Assembly: GCA_039908535.1 (NCBI GenBank)
Contig: JAMOAW010000086.1
Span: forward strand, 1 to 10,985
DNA length: 10,985 nucleotides
Direction of reading: 5' to 3'
Source: JAMOAW01 sp039908535
GTDB taxonomy: Bacteria > Pseudomonadota > Magnetococcia > Magnetococcales > JADFZT01
Part shown: positions 1-5,837 of the stretch, in pieces
How positions within the stretch are numbered: the stretch's first letter is position 1
Layout of the letters: each line of letters opens with the position of its first letter
The notes under the pieces: generated by a model
What the model was told of the DNA's origin: nothing
What the model saw: the letters and a program-made list of their open reading frames with translations, nothing else
The model's database searches: none
Program-made: the position numbers and the translations under genes

Positions 1-173
1 TTTTTTTAACAAAGAACATGATGCCCTGCGGGCAAAAAAAAATCAAAGGCCAAACCCTGGGGGATGAATCCCACAGACCCCCTCTTTTTTTTTAAGAATT
101 AAAAGAAAAGGGTGGGGGGATTGGGGGGCGGTTCTCCGCCCCCCAAGGTCTTGATTTTTATTTTTCCGATACA
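1..173 (+). repeat. Palindromic intergenic repeat, copy A (full length, forward)
   Basis: Full copy of the repeat family that recurs in this window. In order it holds a small hairpin, TGCCC-TGC-GGGCA at 22-34; a GGGGGAT/ATCCC dyad around 59-72, broken by one A; a T-tract/A-tract pair flanked by C-runs and G-runs (about 78-119); and a perfect 9-bp hairpin GGGGGGCGG-TTCT-CCGCCCCCC at 123-144. It closes with the tail AAGGTCTTGATTTTTATTTT and a CCGATA end. The two outer ends are imperfect inverted repeats of each other (AAAAATCAA...CCTGGGG against CCCCAAGG...TTGATTTTT). The first bases may continue left of the window. No protein-coding function is likely. Confidence 0.85.
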
Positions 174-193
174 TGAAACATTAAAACGACACA

Positions 194-220
194 GGGCCGA
201 TCCTTATTGAGGATCGGCCC
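194..220. repeat. Perfect 10-bp hairpin, unrelated to the main repeat family
   Basis: GGGCCGATCC, a 7-base TTATTGA loop, then GGATCGGCCC form a perfect inverted repeat. It is followed by CCTACC, not a T-run, so it is not an obvious intrinsic terminator. It lies in a gene-free stretch (174-339) in which I see no other feature. It could be a small REP-like element. Only one copy is visible here. Confidence 0.6.
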
Positions 221-339
221 CTACCGATAGCAAATGCCAAATTCCCAAAATCGTTTTTTTGGGTGTTCTTTATAAGTGACCCCCTTTTGATAAAACGAGT
301 TTGGGTATCTTAGCAAAGATCAAATCAGATGTGAACTGT

Positions 340-459
340 TTTTTTTAACAAAGAACATGATGCCCTGCGGGCAAAAAAAAATCAAAGGCCAAACCCTGGG
401 GGATGAATCCCACAGACCCCCTCTTTTTTTTTAAGAATTAAAAGAAAAGGGTGGGGGGC
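340..459 (+). repeat. Palindromic intergenic repeat, copy B (truncated, forward)
   Basis: Bases 340-458 are identical to 1-119, including the unusual CCCACAG where other copies have CCCCCAG. The copy stops exactly after the GGGTGGGGGG run. It lacks the GGGGGGCGG hairpin and the AAGGTCTTG tail, and copy C starts immediately after it. The 339-base spacing and perfect identity indicate a recent duplication or gene conversion. Confidence 0.85.
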
Positions 460-612
460 ATGAACAGAATGCCCTGCGGGCAAAAAATTAAAGGCCAAAC
501 CCTGGGGGATGAATCCCCCAGACCCCCTCTTTTTTTTAAGATTGAAAAAAAAGGTGGGGGGCGGCGGTTCTCCGCCCCCCACCAAGGTCTTGATTTTTAT
601 TTTTTCGATCTA
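460..612 (+). repeat. Palindromic intergenic repeat, copy C (full length, forward)
   Basis: Starts with the GCCCTGCGGGC hairpin (470-481) and has the perfect dyad TGGGGGAT-GA-ATCCCCCA at 503-520. The T8/A8 module follows, then an enlarged hairpin with a 12-bp stem (553-564 with 572-583) and the AAGGTCTTGATTTTTATTTT tail. It is fused directly behind truncated copy B, giving a composite element. The stop codon of the leftward JAMM gene lies about 8 bases beyond its right end. Confidence 0.85.
545..583 (-). terminator. Intrinsic terminator of the JAMM gene, supplied by repeat C
   Basis: Read on the minus strand, GGTGGGGGGCGG pairs perfectly with CCGCCCCCCACC (12 bp, 7-base loop) and is followed at once by eight T (A8 at 545-552 on the plus strand). 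It lies 37 bases past the stop of the leftward JAMM-domain gene. Stem, loop and U-tract all match the classic Rho-independent pattern. The hairpin in this copy is longer than in the other copies. Confidence 0.7.
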
Positions 613-619
613 TCGAAGA

Positions 620-1024
620 CTACGCCTCGCAAATGGTCAAAAATTGCGGCACAAACGCGCCCTCCTCAAGAAGAAAACCGTTTAAATCCAATCTTCCATC
701 GGTTCCCAATCCAATTATTAAATATAACGCATTGGGATAATTTATTTGCTCCAGATCCATTGTCGAGGGTTGACCAGTGGCGTTGGGATGACTGTGATAA
801 ATGGCCACGACCTCTCTATTTTCCTCACGTAATTTGGCAAACAGTTGAATTTGTTCGGTCGGATCGGCCAAAAAGCGGTGGGGGTCGGTATGAATGTTGG
901 TCAAGGGAGACCAACCGCTGATGAGGTGCCCTTTTCCAGTAAGAATACCCACACACTCTTGTGGGGCTAGGCGTTGGGCATGACCAAAAATGGCATTGAC
1001 GATTGGGCGAGGAATGGTCCACAT
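620..1024 (-). CDS. JAMM/MPN+ (Mov34/PAD-1, M67-type) metalloprotease-like protein
   Basis: A 134-residue protein, about the size of a bare JAB domain. The complete JAMM zinc motif is visible: Glu23 (QECVGIL), His77-Ser-His79-Pro, then Ser87 and Asp90 in the H-x7-S-xx-D spacing. Zinc is therefore expected on His77, His79 and Asp90, with Glu23 as general base. Known bacterial members cleave C-terminal extensions from ubiquitin-like sulfur carriers (ThiS/MoaD/CysO type) or related isopeptide bonds. No ThiS, MoaD or ThiF homologue is nearby, so the substrate is unknown. The ATG at 1024 gives the complete domain. I see no strong ribosome-binding site, only A-rich sequence upstream. It is transcribed divergently from the WGR gene and terminates in repeat C. 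Confidence 0.88.
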   Translation of the reverse strand: MWTIPRPIVNAIFGHAQRLAPQECVGILTGKGHLISGWSPLTNIHTDPHRFLADPTEQIQLFAKLREENREVVAIYHSHPNATGQPSTMDLEQINYPNALYLIIGLGTDGRLDLNGFLLEEGAFVPQFLTICEA

Positions 1025-1065
1025 GTTTTTTTTGTCTTTTTATGGAGTTAATGTGTAAAAAACCT

Positions 1066-1094
1066 TTGCTACATAAATGTTTTATGTCAATAAT
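1066..1094 (+). promoter_or_regulatory. Candidate sigma70-type promoter with an internal dyad, for the WGR-MBL unit
   Basis: TTGCTA (1066-1071), a 17-base spacer and AATAAT (1089-1094) give four of six and five of six matches to the -35 and -10 consensus. The site sits about 46 bases before the chosen start at 1140. A 7-bp inverted repeat, ACATAAA-TGT-TTTATGT (1071-1087), fills the spacer and could be an operator. Predicted by eye only. Confidence 0.35.
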
Positions 1095-1139
1095 ATAGTG
1101 ATTGAAAACTTTTTTTTCACGGGAAAAAATAATGATGCC

Positions 1140-1439
1140 ATGAAGGCCTATCTACAACGGTTAAATCCTGCGAATGGTCTGATCTGCTATTATTCGCTCC
1201 AAATCCAACGCGATTTGCTGGGCCGTTGGCAGGTCATTCGCGAATGGGGTAAAAGTGGCTCGCCAGGCACTTTGCGCCGTTCTCCCTACGATACCCATGC
1301 CCAAGCCGTGGATGCCCTGCGTTCTTTGCGGGATCAACTCACCCAAAAAGGCTATCTGGTGGTGATGCAAGAGGGGTTAAGTCGAGGAATGGCTGCCTAT
1401 ATTGAGGAAGGGGATTCATCTGATGTCGTTTATCCATAA
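1140..1439 (+). CDS. Stand-alone WGR-domain protein
   Basis: About 99 residues from the ATG at 1140. The reading frame is open back to an ATG at 1077, but those extra 21 residues look non-coding and would overlap the candidate -10 box. WGR-domain features are visible: an aromatic strand ending YYSLQIQ, then GRWQVIREWGKSGSPG (Trp36-Gly37-Lys38 stands at the WGR signature, with Lys for Arg). A helix rich in Ala and Leu follows and ends in QKGY (about 69-72). WGR domains are best known from PARPs and bacterial MolR-like proteins, where they bind DNA or nucleic-acid ends. Here the domain is alone, with a short acidic tail. The 3' end overlaps the next gene by 17 bases, suggesting coupled translation. 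A DNA-related role is inferred, not shown. Confidence 0.75.
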   Translation: MKAYLQRLNPANGLICYYSLQIQRDLLGRWQVIREWGKSGSPGTLRRSPYDTHAQAVDALRSLRDQLTQKGYLVVMQEGLSRGMAAYIEEGDSSDVVYP

Positions 1440-2046
1440 AATTGTCGAATCAGGACCGTTGCAGGTCAATTGTCAAATTTTAGGAAATCAAAAAAGTGGT
1501 CAAGCGGTGGTGATGGATCCAGGGGGGGATGCGGATATTATTTTAGAACGATTGGCACGCCTAAATCTTAAATTAACCCATATTGTCAACACACATGGCC
1601 ATTTTGATCATATCGGTGGGGTGGCGCAACTACAAAAAGTAACGGGTTGTGAATTTTGGATTCATACTGCTGACCGTTTTTTAGTGGAAGGGGCGGCCAA
1701 ACATGCCAATAGTTGGGGGCTTCCTTTTGGTCCCATACCCAATATTACCCGGGAGTTGCAGGGAGGCGAAATTTTGGAAATCGCTGGATTGCGCATCGAA
1801 GTCATTCCAACTCCAGGCCATACCCCCGGCGGGGTGTGTCTATTGTGGACTGGGGGTATGGCCGTTGGCGATACCCTGTTTGCCGGTTCAATTGGTCGCA
1901 CCGACCTCCCCGGCGGTAACCATAAACAATTGATCACCTCGGTGCGCAAAAATATATTTACTTTACCTGATGAACTCGATTGTTATCCAGGTCATGGTCC
2001 TGCCACAACGGTTGGCGAAGAACGCCAACACAACCCCTTTTTTTAG
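1423..2046 (+). CDS. MBL-fold metallo-hydrolase, glyoxalase II/YcbL type
   Basis: A 207-residue protein with the full metallo-beta-lactamase motif set: THGHFDH (His58, His60, Asp62, His63), PTPGHTPGG (His133), GDTLFAGSIGRTDLPGG (Asp150) and YPGHGPATT (His191). It ends in the ERQHNPFF tail typical of YcbL-like hydroxyacylglutathione hydrolases. Its length fits E. coli YcbL (about 215 residues) and is shorter than classical GloB, which has an extra glutathione-binding domain. The likely reaction is hydrolysis of a thioester such as S-D-lactoylglutathione, using a binuclear metal site in the cytoplasm. I chose the ATG at 1423 because AGGAAGGGG (1405-1413) sits nine bases upstream; an in-frame TTG at 1402 is less likely. 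It overlaps the WGR gene by 17 bases and was probably co-transcribed with it. Confidence 0.92.
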   Translation: MSFIHKIVESGPLQVNCQILGNQKSGQAVVMDPGGDADIILERLARLNLKLTHIVNTHGHFDHIGGVAQLQKVTGCEFWIHTADRFLVEGAAKHANSWGLPFGPIPNITRELQGGEILEIAGLRIEVIPTPGHTPGGVCLLWTGGMAVGDTLFAGSIGRTDLPGGNHKQLITSVRKNIFTLPDELDCYPGHGPATTVGEERQHNPFF

Positions 2047-2057
2047 CTGTGGATCAG

Positions 2058-2180
2058 AAAAATAAAAATCAAGATCTTGGGGGGACCAGAATCGTCTCCC
2101 AAGGTCTTAAAAAAAGGAGGGGGTCTGGGGGATTCATCCCCCGGGGTTTTGATTTTGTTTTTTTTGCTCGCAGGGCATTA
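2058..2180 (-). repeat. Palindromic intergenic repeat, copy D (reverse, diverged)
   Basis: Same family in reverse orientation: an AAAAATCAAGATCTTGGGG end, then a decayed hairpin region (about 2080-2100), a short A-tract module, the perfect GGGGGAT-TC-ATCCCCC dyad at 2127-2142, and a damaged GCTCGCAGGGCA end. It starts about 11 bases after the MBL gene's stop. Its hairpin followed by T-rich sequence (2143-2166) could end transcription of that gene, though four G separate the stem from the T-run. Confidence 0.75.
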
Positions 2181-2187
2181 TGTTTAT

Positions 2188-2342
2188 GTATCGGAAAAGC
2201 AAAAATCAAGACCTTGGGGGGCGGAGAACCGCCCCCCAATTCCCCCCACCCTTTTTTTTTAAGTCTTAAAAAAAAGAGGGGGTCTGGGGGATTCATCCCC
2301 CAGGGTTTGGCCTTTGATTTTTTTTGTGCCCGCAGGGCATGA
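2188..2342 (-). repeat. Palindromic intergenic repeat, copy E (full length, reverse)
   Basis: Nearly complete reverse-orientation copy, in tandem with D. It has the CGGAAAAGC/AAAAATCAAGACCTTGG end, a perfect 9-bp hairpin GGGGGGCGG-AGAA-CCGCCCCCC (2216-2237), a T9/AAGTCTT/A8 module, the perfect TGGGGGAT-TC-ATCCCCCA dyad (2285-2302) and the GCCCGCAGGGCA end. It is closer to copy A than to its neighbour D. The ATPase gene's ribosome-binding site starts about 27 bases after it. Confidence 0.85.
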
Positions 2343-2381
2343 AAAACGCGCCGCACAGAGAGTAAACCGAGGAGAATCAAC

Positions 2382-4544
2382 ATGAACGATGAGAAGAATC
2401 AGAGTGAAGCCAACACGAAGCGGGTTAGTTTGAGAAACCTCTATCTCGATCCGAATAACTACCGCATTATTCATGAAAAGGAGCATACTCCGGTTCCAGA
2501 TGAGCAAATTAAAAATTCTACCGTCGCTCGCCGTACCTTGCGCCTACTTGCCGGTGAACGCAACCAACATATCCAGGACTTAATCGAGAGCTTTCGCGCC
2601 AATGGCTATTTGCCAGTGGATCAGATTCAAGTCAGAGAGTTGGCCGATGGCGGAAATGTCGTGGTTGAAGGAAACCGACGTATCGCGGCCCTTAAATATC
2701 TTGCCAACGAGTATGATCAAAAAGGAATTGATCTAGGACAACTTGATCCCGGAATTTTCAGTAAGGTGCCTGTGGTAACCTATGCGGCGGCCGATGACGT
2801 GCACCATCTGACATTGATGGCACTCAAACATATTAGCGGTAATAAAAAATGGGGAGAATGGAATCAGGCAAAATTATTAGAAAAATTTCACTCTACCTGG
2901 AAGTTAGAGGAAGACGATATATGCCAGAGGATTGATATCTCCAAGGTGGAATTGCGTCGTAGTCTACGGGCTCTATCCTTGGTAAAATTATATCAAAAAT
3001 CCGATTATGGGGATCAATTTGACGAAAATAAATTTCCAATTTTTCGGGAAGCGGTACGAAATACTGCCTTGAAGAGCTGGCTTTCTTGGGACGAGGCCAG
3101 CTACATACCTTTTAGCCGACAAAATCTAGAGCAATTTTTCTCTTGGTTATCCCGTGAACCCATAGAGGAGGAAGATAGTGAGGGTTATGTTGGAGAGAAG
3201 TTTTTAGAACCAGCCATTACCAAGCGAGACGATATTAGGTTATTAGGAAAGATACTCGCTGATTCTAAAGCATTAAGTCTATTCATAAGTACCCGTAATC
3301 TGAATGCAGCCTATTTGAACAGTAATTTATTATTTAGTGAACGCCAAGAAACAGTGCTCAATTCTATTAACAGCGATATTCTTACGCTTAGTCAATTGAC
3401 GATCCAGAGCGAAAATCTTCCTGAGTTGGAAAAATCTTTAGGCCGGTTACAGAGTATTATTGACCGGACAAAATCTTCTGGATTGAGTGGTGTAGAACAG
3501 AAAACGGTTTTCCATGATTGTATTGGTAAACATTTTAACTCTTTAACCGTCTCCTCTTATAAACTTTTGCAGGAGTTTAAGTTGCACAAACTCTCTCGCA
3601 TTAATCTTTTTGCGGGAATCAACAACAAAGGAAAAACCACCCTATTAGAATCGATCTATCTTTTGGCCCGCCAAAATGACTTTGCTGGTTTGCTGGAGGT
3701 GGTGCGCCGACGGGGGAAAATACCGGTGGAGAGATTAGATCCTGGATGGTTTTTGGATCAACTCTATGAGAAAATTAAAATTTCCGGTCAATTTGGTGGT
3801 ATAAATTCCGAAGTATCCATCCGCCATTACCAAGAGAGTGACTCCTCAATTGATATGTCACGCTACTTGGGGTCTGTTGAAATGATGACACAATTTGGCG
3901 ACCATAAACAGGAATCTTTAACCCGTATATTTAAAGGTCGCGATCGGGAAACACAGGCGGATTCCATAAAACTCCTCTGCCCAGTGGTTTTTAGTAATCC
4001 ATTCTTTTCAAATGAGTCCCACAGTTTCGCAAGTTTTTATCACAAAAGCGTCCAATCGAAAGCACTCCCAGAAATTTTTGCTTTTATACGTGAAAAGATT
4101 TTGCCAACGCTTAACGATATTCGACTCACAGACGAGCGACAACGTTTTGTTGTTAATGATAGCAGATTCCCTAAAGGAGTTGACCTTTCTTCCTATGGAG
4201 AGGGATTACAGCGTGTTTTTTTTATCTCCCTTCTTGTTGCCTCCGCCCAAAATGGGGTCGTGCTTATTGATGAATTTGAAAACGCTATCCATACCAATTT
4301 GATTGGCCAATTGGTCCCCTTTATTCACGAATTGGTCACAGACTTCAACGTCCAACTGTTTTTGACCAGCCACAGCAAAGAGTGCATGGATGCCTTCGTA
4401 ACCTATGCTCCCGATAAAGCAGATGATTTTACCTATCATGCGTTAGTGACAGAGAATGAAAAAATTGTATCCAGAGAGTTTGGTGGTCAGGAGTTTAAAA
4501 AATTGTTGCAGGCGGGTAATGTAGATATACGGAGGGCAAAATGA
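2382..4544 (+). CDS. ParB-like domain fused to an OLD/RecF-like ABC ATPase (candidate defence protein)
   Basis: A 720-residue two-part protein. Residues about 14-200 resemble a ParB/Srx-type domain: LRNLYLDPNNYRI, an IQDLIESFRANGY helix, then the hallmark VVVEGNRRIAALKYL (GNRR at 97-100). A helical linker (about 200-380) leads to an ABC-class ATPase: Walker A AGINNKGKTT (411-420), signature-like SSYGEGLQR (603-611), Walker B VVLIDEFENAIH (626-637, Asp630/Glu631) and an H-loop LTSHS (His664). The small gap between signature and Walker B fits OLD/RecF/AAA_15-AAA_21 ATPases. The C-terminus has no TOPRIM domain; that seems to be supplied by the next gene. GAGGAG (2369-2374), seven bases before the ATG, fixes the start. 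The stop overlaps the next start by four bases. The ParB-like module may bind nucleotide or DNA. A role in sensing invading DNA is inferred. Confidence 0.85.
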   Translation: MNDEKNQSEANTKRVSLRNLYLDPNNYRIIHEKEHTPVPDEQIKNSTVARRTLRLLAGERNQHIQDLIESFRANGYLPVDQIQVRELADGGNVVVEGNRRIAALKYLANEYDQKGIDLGQLDPGIFSKVPVVTYAAADDVHHLTLMALKHISGNKKWGEWNQAKLLEKFHSTWKLEEDDICQRIDISKVELRRSLRALSLVKLYQKSDYGDQFDENKFPIFREAVRNTALKSWLSWDEASYIPFSRQNLEQFFSWLSREPIEEEDSEGYVGEKFLEPAITKRDDIRLLGKILADSKALSLFISTRNLNAAYLNSNLLFSERQETVLNSINSDILTLSQLTIQSENLPELEKSLGRLQSIIDRTKSSGLSGVEQKTVFHDCIGKHFNSLTVSSYKLLQEFKLHKLSRINLFAGINNKGKTTLLESIYLLARQNDFAGLLEVVRRRGKIPVERLDPGWFLDQLYEKIKISGQFGGINSEVSIRHYQESDSSIDMSRYLGSVEMMTQFGDHKQESLTRIFKGRDRETQADSIKLLCPVVFSNPFFSNESHSFASFYHKSVQSKALPEIFAFIREKILPTLNDIRLTDERQRFVVNDSRFPKGVDLSSYGEGLQRVFFISLLVASAQNGVVLIDEFENAIHTNLIGQLVPFIHELVTDFNVQLFLTSHSKECMDAFVTYAPDKADDFTYHALVTENEKIVSREFGGQEFKKLLQAGNVDIRRAK

Positions 4545-5431
4545 TGTCGGAGGTCAGAGCATTACTCATTTTTTGTGAAGGACCGCACGATCTGGCTTTT
4601 GTTCAACTTTTGTTAAAAAAAGTTTTCGGGTTTAACAAAATTAAATGGAAGTTTAGTGAGTGTCCCGCCCCATTTAATTCATTTTTTCGAGCACGAATGA
4701 ATCAACATGCTGCTGATGATCTACGCCTAGATATGGCTCATAAGTTTTTTCTACCAGACCATATGTTATGCAAAGAGGATCAGGTGATTTTATTGTTTAA
4801 CAGTGGTGGCGACAACAAAGTTGCTAAAATTAAAAATCTGCTGTCCCATCTTTTACCCTTGCTAAAAAACGCCAAAACGTTTCCACAAGATGCAACGCGT
4901 ATTGTTACAGAATCCCGATTTCTTTTCCTCTACGATGCAGATGCGAACGGGAGCGATAAAATACAGAAAGAATTTTCTCAACATTTTTCTCAAATTGATT
5001 GTGAATCATGGATTAACGCATCAGTAAAAAAAATTGCAAACAATCCAATGGCCGCTACTTTTGATACGGATAAAGGGATCTACGTTTGGGGGAAGAATCC
5101 GACGGAAGGGACATTGGAAGATATCCTTATGCCATTGTTTCAACAGTCAAACAAAGAGTTGATGGATAAAGCGGAAAAAGCCATTGACGTTATGTTTGAG
5201 TGGAAGAGACAGGCAGAAGAAAAAATAGAGGCTGTTGCCGAAACAGCAAAACGCTTTAAAGCAATCCTTACCCTCGCTGGACAGGGCAAGAAGCCTGGCT
5301 CATCCATGAATGTTGTGATTGATCAGGCTGACCTGATCCAACAACAGATATTGAGTGATTCCGAAGCGGTTACAGCATTTTGCCTTTTTATTAAAAATTT
5401 TGCACAACTGGATGAAACCAGCAATAATTAA
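4541..5431 (+). CDS. TOPRIM-like protein (DUF3226/OLD-nuclease type), partner of the ATPase
   Basis: A 296-residue protein with a TOPRIM-like layout: strand LLIFCEGPHDLAF with conserved Glu13 and Asp17, a middle strand QVILLFNSGGDNK (81-93), then FLFLYDADANG with the Asp132-x-Asp134 pair. These acidic residues would bind Mg2+ for phosphodiester chemistry. NPTEGTLEDILMPLF (186-200) resembles the conserved GTLED segment of DUF3226-type proteins. A charged, coiled-coil-prone helix follows (about 202-240). GGAGGG at 4531-4536 serves either the ATG at 4541 or the next codon, an ATG at 4544, which has better spacing. The overlap with the ATPase gene shows the two are co-translated and probably form a complex, as in PARIS (ATPase plus DUF4435 TOPRIM) or as a split version of OLD/GajA. 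DUF3226 membership and nuclease activity are inferred. Confidence 0.75.
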   Translation: MMSEVRALLIFCEGPHDLAFVQLLLKKVFGFNKIKWKFSECPAPFNSFFRARMNQHAADDLRLDMAHKFFLPDHMLCKEDQVILLFNSGGDNKVAKIKNLLSHLLPLLKNAKTFPQDATRIVTESRFLFLYDADANGSDKIQKEFSQHFSQIDCESWINASVKKIANNPMAATFDTDKGIYVWGKNPTEGTLEDILMPLFQQSNKELMDKAEKAIDVMFEWKRQAEEKIEAVAETAKRFKAILTLAGQGKKPGSSMNVVIDQADLIQQQILSDSEAVTAFCLFIKNFAQLDETSNN

Positions 5432-5455
5432 GAAGAATAGAGAGGGATGTGACCG

Positions 5456-5566
5456 ATGGTATCGTTGGAAAAAAACTTGCGTAACGTTTTAAGGTTCGAA
5501 TTCCGGTGACACTTAGGCATTGACCTTGCGCGTTATGCACTTCCTCCAGTGCTTATGGCAGCCTGT
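5456..5566 (+). pseudogene. Possible decayed small ORF downstream of the TOPRIM gene
   Basis: An ATG at 5456, preceded by AGAGGG, opens MVSLEKNLRNVLRFEFR, then TGA at 5507. The same frame continues as HLGIDLARYALPPVLMAAC to another TGA at 5567, just where repeat F begins. This could be a remnant of a gene cut by the repeat, or chance. No family is recognised. Confidence 0.15.
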
Positions 5567-5567
5567 T

Positions 5568-5722
5568 GAACATGATGCCCTGCGGGCAAAAAATTAAAAT
5601 CAAAACCCTGGGGGATGAATCCCCCAGCCCCCCTCTTTTTTTTAAGACTTAAAAAAAAAGGTGGGGGGAATTGGGGGGCGGTTCTCCGCTCCCCAAGGTC
5701 TTGATTTTTGTTTTTCCGATAT
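5568..5722 (+). repeat. Palindromic intergenic repeat, copy F (full length, forward)
   Basis: Begins GAACATGATGCCCTGCGGGC, as in copies A and B. It carries the GGGGGAT-GA-ATCCCCC dyad (about 5610-5625), the T8-AAGACTT-A9 module (about 5636-5659) and the GGGGGGCGG-TTCT-CCGCTCCCC hairpin (5673-5694, one mismatch). It closes with the AAGGTCTTGATTTTTG tail and CCGATA. It stands opposite in orientation to D and E, on the other side of the ATPase/TOPRIM cassette. Confidence 0.85.
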
Positions 5723-5837
5723 ATTACAAAGATCCACACCCCAAAATGAGTTATCTGGCCAACCTGCACTCCCACAAGTGGCCGAATTGGTGGTGCTTGG
5801 ATCTCAATTGGATGGTCAATGGGGCTTTTGAGAAGAG

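Noticed and set aside
1..612. CRISPR array
   Set aside because: The repeats are about 150 bases, internally palindromic, irregularly spaced and in both orientations; no short regular repeats or uniform spacers.
451..921. Long plus-strand open frame of 156 codons
   Set aside because: It runs through repeats B/C and then antisense to the JAMM gene, whose complete zinc motif shows the minus strand is the real one.
1980..2383. Open frames on both strands between the MBL and ATPase genes
   Set aside because: They consist of translated repeat sequence (peptides such as GDESPRPPLFF recur at every copy) and have no independent support.
4541..5431. Calling the pair a PARIS system
   Set aside because: The logic is similar, but the ATPase carries a ParB-like domain and the TOPRIM partner looks closer to DUF3226 than DUF4435; naming it would go beyond the evidence.
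5491..5510. tRNA gene
   Set aside because: A T-loop-like TTCGAAT is present but the flanking bases do not form the 5-bp T-stem and no cloverleaf fits upstream.
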